Part shown: in pieces, positions 23,385 through 28,269 of the stretch | How the letters are laid out: each line of letters begins with the position of its first letter | Numbering within the stretch: the stretch's first letter is position 1 | Virus record (IMG/VR): IMGVR_UViG_3300044612_001035 | Coordinates: 1-29,049 of that record | Reading direction: 5' to 3' (one strand) | DNA length: 29,049 nt | Source: a virus | The notes under the pieces: generated by a model | What the model saw: only the letters and a program-made list of their open reading frames with translations | Database searches by the model: none | What the model was told of the DNA's origin: nothing | Translations under genes and position numbers: made by a program

Positions 23385-23574
23385 TTCAAAAATATCTGGA
23401 TTAACGGAAGGAACGGTAGTAGATAATGCTAACGATTGGTTTCTTTATGTAGATACATCAGACACTACTCAAGATTTAATAACAGGAACAACAAAAAAGA
23501 TAAGACCTAGTAATATACCAGTAAACAGCAAAGCCATAGAAGAAATGAAAAGGATAAGTTTTATCAGATCATGA
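23377..23574 (+). CDS. small fibre-associated protein
   Basis: 65 residues. MPDSKISGLTEGTVVDNANDWFLYVD followed by TTKKIRPSNIP is the 'KISGLTE ... D.SD ... GTTKKI' module commonly found in phage fibre or baseplate-tip proteins. Here the module stands almost alone, so it may be a small adaptor or the N-terminal part of a split fibre. It overlaps its neighbours on both sides (8 bases before, ATGA after). Confidence 0.6.
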   Translation: MPDSKISGLTEGTVVDNANDWFLYVDTSDTTQDLITGTTKKIRPSNIPVNSKAIEEMKRISFIRS

Positions 23575-24413
23575 TTATTCTTAACAATGTTACGAATTTA
23601 ACAATAGAGCTTAGTGGCAGTGTCACCACGAACCAACTACCTTTTTATTGTTCATATAGGGATTGTGCAGAAGGAGAGCTAACACCCTCCTTCACTTCAG
23701 GAGACACAAATAATACTAGCGTAATAAACCTAGCACCAGCAGCAGCTTCGGGTAAGACTAGAATTATTGATTTCTTTAATGTTTTTAATTTAGATACAAC
23801 TGCGAAGACAGTCATAATTAAAGTAGAAACTAGAAGATTGTTTTCGGTTGTACTTTCCCCGAGCGAAACTTTGCAATACACTGATTCACAGGGATTTCAA
23901 GTATTGACCACGGCTGGCAGCGTGAAGCAATCTATCAATCAAGGGTCAAATGCTGCGGATTCAGGATTCCAAATATCGGTTCTGAGTTTAGACGTGACCA
24001 ATGCCAATGTAGTCGCTAACACAATGCAAGACGTTACGGGATTGAGTTTTTCTATTCTAAACGGCAAACTTTACGAGTTCGAGTTTAACATCCAGTATAC
24101 GGCAGCTTTAACGGCTACAGGCTCTAGATGGGGTGTTAATGCTTCGGCTGGTGCAGCGACCAATTTATCTTTGGTAAGTGAATATTCTTTAACAACTACA
24201 ACCACAACAAGAAACGCTTTAATTCAGGCTTTTGACTCACCAGCAGCGACTAATGCAACATCAGCAACGACAGGTAACAACTGGGCTAATATCAAGGGTG
24301 TAATCAGAGCGACAGCGGATGCTACTTTAATCGCAAGATTTGCCTCGGAAACCACTTTGAGTGCTATAGTAGCGAAAGCTGGTTCTACGGTAAAATGGAG
24401 GCGAATTGATTAA
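23571..24413 (+). CDS. virion/tail fibre protein, unknown
   Basis: 280 residues. It starts at an ATG overlapping the previous stop by 4 bases. The first 110 residues form a small beta domain (IIDFFNVFNLDTTAKTVIIKV, LSPSETLQYTDSQGFQVL) resembling a structural module of phage virions. The last 150 residues are T/A/S-rich strands (GSRWGVNASAGAATNLSL, FASETTLSAIVAKAGSTVKWRRID), like a trimeric fibre head. No enzyme motif is seen. It is probably a receptor-facing part of the tail. Confidence 0.6.
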   Translation: MIILNNVTNLTIELSGSVTTNQLPFYCSYRDCAEGELTPSFTSGDTNNTSVINLAPAAASGKTRIIDFFNVFNLDTTAKTVIIKVETRRLFSVVLSPSETLQYTDSQGFQVLTTAGSVKQSINQGSNAADSGFQISVLSLDVTNANVVANTMQDVTGLSFSILNGKLYEFEFNIQYTAALTATGSRWGVNASAGAATNLSLVSEYSLTTTTTTRNALIQAFDSPAATNATSATTGNNWANIKGVIRATADATLIARFASETTLSAIVAKAGSTVKWRRID

Positions 24414-24639
24414 TCATTTTTCTTTAACTGAAAATAACACCCAACTAGAGTTAATAGAGGCGACTACTTTTTTTGTTCCTTTACCGAATGAACCTTTAGA
24501 AATTCAATCAGAAGAACCTGTATTATGGACTTTACATCTAATTAATGTTGAAAACGCAGCAGATGGAAGAGCTTTTACTTTAGATGCAGGAGAGAAGGAT
24601 TATATCTCTGCTTTTTTAAGGATACACAATTTAATATAA
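24406..24639 (+). CDS. small protein in the fibre operon, unknown
   Basis: 77 residues from TTG 24406, with GGAGG 4 bases upstream and an 8-base overlap with the previous gene. It has hydrophobic strands (ATTFFVPLP, PVLWTLHLINVE) and an acidic composition. No family is recognised. The tight overlap supports a real gene. It may be a fibre accessory. Confidence 0.5.
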   Translation: MINHFSLTENNTQLELIEATTFFVPLPNEPLEIQSEEPVLWTLHLINVENAADGRAFTLDAGEKDYISAFLRIHNLI

Positions 24640-24653
24640 GGATACATAATTAT
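24618..24653 (+). repeat. 20-bp spaced direct repeat carrying AAGGA
   Basis: AAGGATACACAATTTA (24618-24633) is repeated as AAGGATACATAATTAT (24638-24653) just before the collagen-like gene. The second copy supplies AAGGA 9 bases before ATG 24652. The first copy lies in the end of the upstream gene. It looks like a small duplication of a ribosome binding site region. Confidence 0.6.
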
Positions 24654-25488
24654 GTTAGGCGGAGCAGGTGCAGCAAAAATAGAAAACAAATTAGTTCAGA
24701 TAGGTGAACTATTCAGTGAAGAGTTTAGAGAGCCTTTAAAGGGCAGAGTTTTAGAAGTTTTTAACGAGGAAGTCGATAAGCTTCTAAGTGAAAGAATGGA
24801 TAAACTTAAAGGTGCAAAAGGCAACAAGGGAGATCAAGGCGAAGCTGGTAAAGATGGTCTTAATGGAGCTAATGGACTTGACGGCAAAGACGGATTAAAC
24901 GGAGCCAGTGGTAAAGATGGAGCTAATGGAAAAGACGGTCTAAATGGAAAAGATGGACTTGATGGTGCTAACGGGAAAGATGGCTTAGATGGTAAAGATG
25001 GGTTTAACGGGAAAGATGGATTAAATGGAAAAGATGGTCTAAATGCAGAATTGGATTATGAATTTATCAAAAAAGAAATTGCTTGGTTGTTTGAAGAATG
25101 GAAATCTAATCTAGGAGACTTAACTGGTAAGCAGGGCGAACGAGGCGAAAAAGGCAAAGATGGTTCAGAATACCCTACAAAAGAGACAATCTTAATTAGC
25201 AGCGAGCTTACCCAAGTAGCAGCATTTGAATTAAAGCAATCTAACTATAAAGCTTTAATCCAAATTACGGCCATCGGCTCACAGGGTACTTTCTTTGACG
25301 TAGAATCAAGGATTTTAATTCAAAACCTTCTAGGTGAAAATAAAATACTTTCAAATACAAATGGTGCTTCGTTACCAGTAAACCTTTCTAACTTAAACTA
25401 CTCAGTTAAGATTGAAAACAACTTATTGAAAGTTTTTCTTTCAGGCAAGGCAGATGAGCAAATCGGTGTTACAGTGGTATTAAAATGA
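24652..25488 (+). CDS. collagen-like tail fibre
   Basis: 278 residues. Residues 1-50 are an attachment domain of hydrophobic helices. From about 53 to 130, Gly-X-Y triplets repeat continuously, mostly GKDGLNG, GKDGLDG and GANGKDG units. A helical break (AELDYEFIKKEIAWLFEEW) follows, then a short second collagen stretch (GKQGERGEKGKDGS). Residues 178-278 form a beta-rich C-terminal domain. Collagen-like triple helices are well known as stalks of phage fibres, so this is probably a trimer with a C-terminal receptor or trimerisation head. Its stop overlaps the next ATG (ATGA). Confidence 0.8.
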   Translation: MLGGAGAAKIENKLVQIGELFSEEFREPLKGRVLEVFNEEVDKLLSERMDKLKGAKGNKGDQGEAGKDGLNGANGLDGKDGLNGASGKDGANGKDGLNGKDGLDGANGKDGLDGKDGFNGKDGLNGKDGLNAELDYEFIKKEIAWLFEEWKSNLGDLTGKQGERGEKGKDGSEYPTKETILISSELTQVAAFELKQSNYKALIQITAIGSQGTFFDVESRILIQNLLGENKILSNTNGASLPVNLSNLNYSVKIENNLLKVFLSGKADEQIGVTVVLK

Positions 25489-25811
25489 GTGAAGTCGAAA
25501 TTGCTTTTAAAACTTATGAGATCACCAGCATTATCGCTGCCATCATTGGCAGTGTTTTTACTGGCTTAATGGTCTTTAACGCCTTGGTTAATAATCCACG
25601 ATTTAAAGCGTTAGAGGAAAAGGTAATCGCTTTTGAAACAAAACATAACCGCTATGACGAAGATATTAGAAGTTTAAGAGAATCTATGATTAAGGTAGAT
25701 GGTACGCTCAATGCGATACAACAAGGCGTTTCAGATCTGAAAGAGCAGTTTAAAAAGTTCTTGGACAAGGAAGAGAAAAAAAGAGAAAGAGAAGAAGATA
25801 GGCGTTCTTGA
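25485..25811 (+). CDS. single-span membrane protein, possible holin or spanin-type lysis protein
   Basis: 108 residues. One hydrophobic segment at about residues 13-33 (ITSIIAAIIGSVFTGLMVFNALV) is followed by a long charged coiled coil ending in a K/R/E-rich tail. This layout, an N-terminal anchor and soluble helix, fits an inner-membrane holin-like or i-spanin-like lysis protein, or a haemolysin XhlA-like protein. There is no signal peptidase motif. It is the last gene of the fibre operon and lies before a terminator. The probable endolysin is on the opposite strand 1.5 kb away. The function is not certain. Confidence 0.5.
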   Translation: MSEVEIAFKTYEITSIIAAIIGSVFTGLMVFNALVNNPRFKALEEKVIAFETKHNRYDEDIRSLRESMIKVDGTLNAIQQGVSDLKEQFKKFLDKEEKKREREEDRRS

Positions 25812-25836
25812 TTAGGCATCGAAAGTTTGCTATACT
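25808..25836 (+). promoter_or_regulatory. sigma-70-like promoter followed closely by a terminator
   Basis: TTGATT (25808-25813) and TATACT (25831-25836) are separated by exactly 17 bases. Transcription would start near 25843. The next element downstream is a strong terminator only about 30 bases later, so the product would be a short RNA or an attenuated leader. Confidence 0.5.
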
Positions 25837-25842
25837 TTTAAG

Positions 25843-25909
25843 CCTACACTCGTTTTTCTTTTCGTTTGAATTAAACCCTCTAATTAAAAACTAGAGGGTT
25901 TTTTATTTG
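25843..25909 (+). ncRNA. candidate short RNA ending at an intrinsic terminator
   Basis: The region from the predicted start (about 25843) to the end of the T-run contains no ORF with a ribosome binding site. It would be a 60-70 nt RNA with a pyrimidine-rich 5' half and the terminator hairpin as its 3' half, a typical small-RNA layout. Alternatively it is simply the trailer of the fibre operon plus a chance promoter. Confidence 0.3.
25874..25909 (+). terminator. intrinsic terminator at the end of the fibre operon
   Basis: AACCCTCTA (25874-25882) pairs perfectly with TAGAGGGTT (25892-25900) around a 9-base A-rich loop, and is followed by more T residues (TTTTATTT). It ends the long rightward transcript after the membrane protein gene. 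Confidence 0.85.
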
Positions 25910-25936
25910 CAATAAATATGTAAAGCCTTTTATCAT
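25907..25936 (+). promoter_or_regulatory. possible promoter of the winged-helix-like gene
   Basis: TTGCAA (25907-25912) and TATCAT (25931-25936) are 18 bases apart. Transcription would begin near 25943-25944, at the ATG. No Shine-Dalgarno is present upstream of that ATG. It starts immediately after the terminator T-run, consistent with a new transcription unit. Confidence 0.4.
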
Positions 25937-25943
25937 ATTGGTT

Positions 25944-26447
25944 ATGAAAGTTGCAAACATGGAAACGAAAAGAAAAAAAGATTATACGCAAGAGTTATAT
26001 TTTGACGTTATTGACGAAATTAAAAGGCAATATGGAGATGGTATTTTTAGAGAGAAACCTAATCTATTTGCTCAAGTAGCTGAGCTAATTAATGAAGATA
26101 AGCCGAAACAAAAAGCTCCTAAAAGTCCTAAAAAGAAACAGATAAAACCCGAAAGATCAAGGCTTCTACCTATTTGGACTGGCAGGAAAACAACTATATT
26201 AAAGCCCGAAAGCCAAGCTGTAAAAGATTGCATTTTAAAGCTAGGTGCTAATGGTGAATGGTTCACAAGATCAGATGCAAAGGAAGCGATTAAATCTGTT
26301 CTTACTAATTTGGATAATATAGATAGCACTATTCATTCACAGCTTGTGGTTTTACAACGGCATGGGATTATTAAGAAGGTTGGAGAAGGTAAAAGTAAGG
26401 TTAGCACTACGGGTAAGAAGAAGATTAATTATTATGCTTTAATATAG
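25944..26447 (+). CDS. putative DNA-binding protein with winged-helix-like C-terminus
   Basis: About 167 residues from ATG 25944; ATG 25959 is an alternative start. The N-terminal 50 residues are helical and basic. A P/K-rich linker (KQKAPKSPKKKQIKPERSR) joins a C-terminal domain of about 75 residues: GEWFTRSDAKEAI, then a helix with NIDSTIHSQLVVLQRHGIIKKVG, then a strand pair ending KKINYYALI. This order of helix, recognition-like helix, and a beta wing ending in an aromatic strand is what small phage winged-helix proteins look like. It could regulate the adjacent RNA island or bind phage DNA. There is no enzymatic motif, and no family is assigned. Confidence 0.55.
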   Translation: MKVANMETKRKKDYTQELYFDVIDEIKRQYGDGIFREKPNLFAQVAELINEDKPKQKAPKSPKKKQIKPERSRLLPIWTGRKTTILKPESQAVKDCILKLGANGEWFTRSDAKEAIKSVLTNLDNIDSTIHSQLVVLQRHGIIKKVGEGKSKVSTTGKKKINYYALI

Positions 26448-26452
26448 CCTTG

Positions 26453-26461
26453 TGTTATAAT
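26453..26461 (+). promoter_or_regulatory. extended -10 promoter of the tRNA-like element
   Basis: TGTTATAAT (26453-26461) is a perfect TGn plus TATAAT extended -10. The next 6 bases are ACTTCT, so RNA would start at G26468 or G26469, exactly the 5' end of the acceptor stem. The surrounding TTGTGTTAxxATACTT recurs exactly 100 bases downstream. Confidence 0.6.
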
Positions 26462-26467
26462 ACTTCT

Positions 26468-26538
26468 GGACGGGGTTGGAATATTAAATGTTCTGAGTAC
26501 ACGTGATCAGGAAGTAGGTTCGAATCCTACCTCCGTCC
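26468..26538 (+). tRNA. tRNA-like element, non-canonical (decoding unclear)
   Basis: A 7-bp acceptor, GACGGGG (26469-26475) with CTCCGTC (26531-26537, one G-U pair), and a canonical T-arm GTAGG-TTCGAAT-CCTAC (26514-26530). G26468 can pair with C26538 as an extra pair, as in tRNA-His. The middle is abnormal. No D-arm with a GG loop can be drawn. The best anticodon-like arm is a 6-bp stem TTCTGA/TCAGGA (26491-26496 with 26507-26512) with a 10-base loop GTACACGTGA. A competing fold makes a loop ATTAAAT (26483-26489) with a Leu TAA anticodon, but then no D-arm remains. CCA is not encoded. It could be a degenerate tRNA, a D-armless tRNA, or a structured tRNA mimic. Confidence 0.5.
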
Positions 26539-26552
26539 CTTTAAAAATTTTG

Positions 26553-26561
26553 TGTTAAGAT
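26553..26561 (+). promoter_or_regulatory. extended -10 promoter of the hairpin/tRNA-Tyr unit
   Basis: TGTTAAGAT (26553-26561) resembles an extended -10 and lies in the second copy of TTGTGTTAxxATACTT. With 6 bases of spacing, transcription would start at A26568, which is the first base of a 14-bp hairpin. Confidence 0.5.
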
Positions 26562-26567
26562 ACTTTT

Positions 26568-26610
26568 AGCTATTGAGTTTTAACTGCGGAGCGGGGAAAG
26601 TTTAATAGCT
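26568..26610 (+). ncRNA. 14-bp RNA hairpin at the start of the tRNA-Tyr transcript
   Basis: AGCTATTGAGTTTT (26568-26581) pairs with AAAGTTTAATAGCT (26597-26610) over 14 uninterrupted positions, three of them G-U wobbles. The 15-base loop is purine-rich and contains GCGGAGCGGGG. The wobble pairs indicate selection for RNA rather than DNA symmetry. The hairpin starts at the predicted transcription start and ends 4 bases before tRNA-Tyr. It could be a processing signal, a separate small RNA, or a leader exposing a Shine-Dalgarno-like loop. Confidence 0.55.
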
Positions 26611-26614
26611 TTAA

Positions 26615-26701
26615 GGGCAGGTGTCCGAGTGGTTAATGGAGATAGACTGTAAATCTATTGGCTTTTTGTCTACGCTGGTTCAAATCCAGCTCTGCCCACC
26701 A
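26615..26701 (+). tRNA. tRNA-Tyr (anticodon GTA)
   Basis: 87 bases including an encoded CCA. Acceptor GGGCAGG (26615-26621) pairs with TCTGCCC (26691-26697), with a terminal G-U, discriminator A26698 and CCA 26699-26701. The D-arm carries the usual GTGGTTAATGG. The anticodon stem ATAGA/TCTAT (26642-26646 and 26654-26658) holds loop CTGTAAA with GTA at 26649-26651. A long variable arm is present as expected for bacterial tRNA-Tyr. The T-arm is GCTGG-TTCAAAT-CCAGC. All parts are canonical, and it should be functional. Confidence 0.95.
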
Positions 26702-26712
26702 TTTTTACAAAA

Positions 26713-26755
26713 AAAAGCACTAGGGGAAAAATTGAAAAACCTAGTGCTTTTGTGT
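26713..26755 (+). terminator. intrinsic terminator after tRNA-Tyr
   Basis: AAAAGCACTAGG (26713-26724) pairs perfectly with CCTAGTGCTTTT (26740-26751), 12 bp, around a 15-base A-rich loop, followed by GTGTG rather than a long T-run. The A-run on the left side would provide a T-run for leftward transcription, so it may work in both directions. Confidence 0.75.
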
Positions 26756-26786
26756 GTATGGAAGGAAAGAAAAAAACCGTTTAAAA

Positions 26787-26869
26787 GGTTTCATAAATAA
26801 TATAGCATGCTATTATATTTTTTGTGCGGTTTCATAGACGCATAATTGGAGTGGTTTGATAGACACTCC
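26787..26869 (+). repeat. GGTTT(C/G)ATA repeats forming two hairpins with a shared loop
   Basis: GGTTTSATA occurs at 26787, 26828 and 26853. The last two are part of hairpins. Bases 26822-26828 pair with 26839-26845 around loop GTTTCATAGA. Bases 26848-26853 pair with 26864-26869 around loop GTTTGATAGA. The loops differ by one base, while the stems differ in sequence yet stay paired. Nine T residues follow the second hairpin, directly before ATG 26879. Confidence 0.65.
26802..26813. promoter_or_regulatory. 12-bp perfect palindrome (possible operator)
   Basis: ATAGCATGCTAT is a perfect inverted repeat in the AT-rich gap between the tRNA terminator and the shared-loop hairpins. Its size suits a dimeric regulator or a start site for replication proteins. 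There is no direct evidence for either. Confidence 0.35.
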
Positions 26870-26878
26870 TTTTTTTTT

Positions 26879-27310
26879 ATGTATATTAGCTTAGAGTTTT
26901 GTGAGAAATATCAAGATATTGATTTTTTAACTTTGGCTATGGGGAATGGAGTAGATACCCAAGAAGGTTTAAGTGTATGGGATACTTTTAACAGAAGGAT
27001 TAAAGACCCCTCGGGTGTATACAAGGTAGGTAAATACTACGTAGATAAAGACAAGGTAACGGCTTTAACTGATTCGGTTTTGTTCAATGCTTTACCTGTA
27101 CAAGGGTTTGAGCAAGAGATATTAGCCTTAATTAACTTGCGAGGTAGGGATTATAGACAGGCTTTAGAGAACTTGTGGTCTCGCATTATTGATAACAAGT
27201 TATTAAAGTTACCTAAGATAGATTTTGGACAAAGAATTAAAAACGCAAGAGCAAGAGACCGAGATAAAAACAAAAGCCCTGCAAAGCTGGGGGGCAAGCA
27301 GGGCAGTTAG
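26879..27310 (+). CDS. unknown protein downstream of the RNA island
   Basis: About 143 residues from ATG 26879. A longer reading from a TTG at 26846 would translate the hairpin and T-run and is unlikely. The sequence starts MYISLEFCEKYQDIDFLTLAMG, then GLSVWDTFNRRI, a short strand region (GVYKVGKYYVDKDKV) and helices ending in a basic tail. There is no Shine-Dalgarno: a hairpin and nine T residues sit immediately before the ATG. The last codons overlap a terminator stem for the opposite strand. It may be a regulatory protein, but no motif supports a function. Confidence 0.55.
   Translation: MYISLEFCEKYQDIDFLTLAMGNGVDTQEGLSVWDTFNRRIKDPSGVYKVGKYYVDKDKVTALTDSVLFNALPVQGFEQEILALINLRGRDYRQALENLWSRIIDNKLLKLPKIDFGQRIKNARARDRDKNKSPAKLGGKQGS
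27262..27304 (-). terminator. terminator of the leftward operon, inside the opposite gene
   Basis: On the minus strand, GCCCTGC (27304-27298) pairs with GCAGGGC (27282-27276) around a 15-base loop, followed by TTTTGTTTTTATC. The stem lies in the final codons of the rightward gene, so the gene end and the terminator share sequence. It would end transcripts of the M15 peptidase operon. Confidence 0.7.
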
Positions 27311-27352
27311 GTTATATGCTTTTCTTTATACCTGATGGGGTTTAAGGTTTGG

Positions 27353-27769
27353 TTAATAGCTCCAAGTGGCATATTCTGGTCTTAAATCTAAGTGAATAAA
27401 TTTTGCTTTAGGGTTTATAGCTCTACCGCCTTTTTTAAAAGTAGCATTAATAAAAGCGTAAACTTCTGCAAGTGGAACGCCTACCACATAAAAATCAACA
27501 GCTAAACCCGTAGTGTGCTGGCTTCCACCTTTGCGACCCTGCTTAATTTCCCATGCAGTGGGTCTATAGCCACTGGTGATAATTACTGGCTTATTATAAT
27601 AGTCTCTAACTATTTGGATGGCAGTAGCGGTTCTAGTTAAGTTCCTGTCAATCTCTATACTCCATGCTTGCTCAATGAATGGCAGGATTTCAGCTTTGTT
27701 TACAGTAGGGGTGTAAAGAAGTTCATAGAGGCTTACATTAGGTGTTATTTGGCGGTTTAAAATCGTCAT
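27353..27769 (-). CDS. M15-family peptidase, probable endolysin
   Basis: 138 residues. ITSGYRP at 64-70, GGSQHTTGLAVDFYV with H85 and D92, and FIHLDLR with H126 and D128 give the zinc-binding H...D...H set of M15 peptidoglycan peptidases (M15_3/DUF882-like). There is no signal peptide, so it would need a holin for export. Length is close to that of single-domain phage endolysins of this class, and no cell-wall binding domain is present. It is the last gene of the leftward operon, 16 bases after the DUF1353 gene. A loose AGAGG lies about 13 bases upstream, and TAAAAT plus 6 bases precedes the ATG. It should cut peptide crosslinks during lysis. Confidence 0.88.
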   Translation of the reverse strand: MTILNRQITPNVSLYELLYTPTVNKAEILPFIEQAWSIEIDRNLTRTATAIQIVRDYYNKPVIITSGYRPTAWEIKQGRKGGSQHTTGLAVDFYVVGVPLAEVYAFINATFKKGGRAINPKAKFIHLDLRPEYATWSY

Positions 27770-27785
27770 GCTTATATTTTACCTC

Positions 27786-28187
27786 TTATTTCCACTTAGG
27801 ATTCTTAAGCCGATTCCATCCAACAACTGCAAGGTAAGCAGCTTTACGCCTCCAAAAAGGGAAGCCATCAGCTTTTAAAATGAGTTCAAATAATTTATGC
27901 GTAACTTCTTGGCTCTTGATCTGATAGCAGCATAGGGCATCGTGGAATAAAGCAGCTCTTAGGGTCGTTCCCTCAAAGGGTTCACCAACGATAGGTTGTA
28001 GCCATTTGGGTATGCTCATTCCATCTGTTAGATAGTCTTTAGGAACTACTGCTTCAACACCATGTAGCTTATGCTTGGGCTTGGTTACCTTAGTATGATA
28101 GTGCTTCTTAACACGCAATAATAATTTAACTTGTGAGAAATCAATCTCCAAGTCTTGCTTGAAATCAAATTCGCTAAATTCTAGCAC
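27786..28187 (-). CDS. DUF1353 family protein
   Basis: 133 residues from a GTG that overlaps the stop of the small upstream ORF by 7 bases, with AAAGG just before it. The segment DGMSIPKWLQPIVGEPFEGTTLRAALFHDALCCYQ, followed by FWRRKAAYLAVVGWNRL, is the DUF1353 signature, including the conserved D, S, P and HD-like residues (HDALC). Function is not established. DUF1353 genes are frequent near phage lysis or tail genes. Adjacency to the M15 peptidase suggests a lysis-related role, which is inference. Confidence 0.8.
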   Translation of the reverse strand: MLEFSEFDFKQDLEIDFSQVKLLLRVKKHYHTKVTKPKHKLHGVEAVVPKDYLTDGMSIPKWLQPIVGEPFEGTTLRAALFHDALCCYQIKSQEVTHKLFELILKADGFPFWRRKAAYLAVVGWNRLKNPKWK

Positions 28188-28255
28188 TTGCCTTTTTTAC
28201 CAGTCTTAGGAGCTGGCATAGATTTTTTAGGTGCTGGTTTTGATTTGATCTTCAT
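28181..28255 (-). CDS. 24-residue basic peptide
   Basis: ATG at 28255, TAG ending at 28181. The product is MKIKSKPAPKKSMPAPKTG followed by KKGKC, a proline/lysine-rich peptide with two APK units. The stop overlaps the GTG of the DUF1353 gene (GTGCTAG), the coupling seen elsewhere in this phage. TATAAT lies exactly 6 bases upstream of the ATG. It is too short for function assignment and could be a translated leader controlling the downstream genes. Confidence 0.5.
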   Translation of the reverse strand: MKIKSKPAPKKSMPAPKTGKKGKC

Positions 28256-28261
28256 AAAGAA

Positions 28262-28267
28262 ATTATA
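28262..28267 (-). promoter_or_regulatory. TATAAT box 6 bases before the basic peptide
   Basis: Reading leftward, TATAAT then TTCTTT then ATG 28255. No Shine-Dalgarno is seen, so a leaderless mRNA is possible. It would provide separate expression of the peptide, DUF1353 and endolysin genes. Confidence 0.45.
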
Positions 28268-28269
28268 TA

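Noticed and set aside
23645-23881. Minus-strand open frame inside the 280-residue fibre gene
   Set aside because: It is contained in a coupled rightward gene with no promoter or ribosome binding site of its own.
24808-25170. CRISPR-like short repeats
   Set aside because: The periodicity is in-frame Gly-X-Y coding repetition of the collagen-like fibre, with no spacers and no cas genes.
26495-26513. Reading the tRNA-like element as an ordinary type II tRNA-Leu
   Set aside because: The variable arm does not pair well and no D-arm remains, so a functional tRNA-Leu cannot be claimed.
26846-26878. TTG start 33 bases upstream for the 26879 gene
   Set aside because: It would translate through the shared-loop hairpin and the nine-T run. 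ATG 26879 is more plausible.
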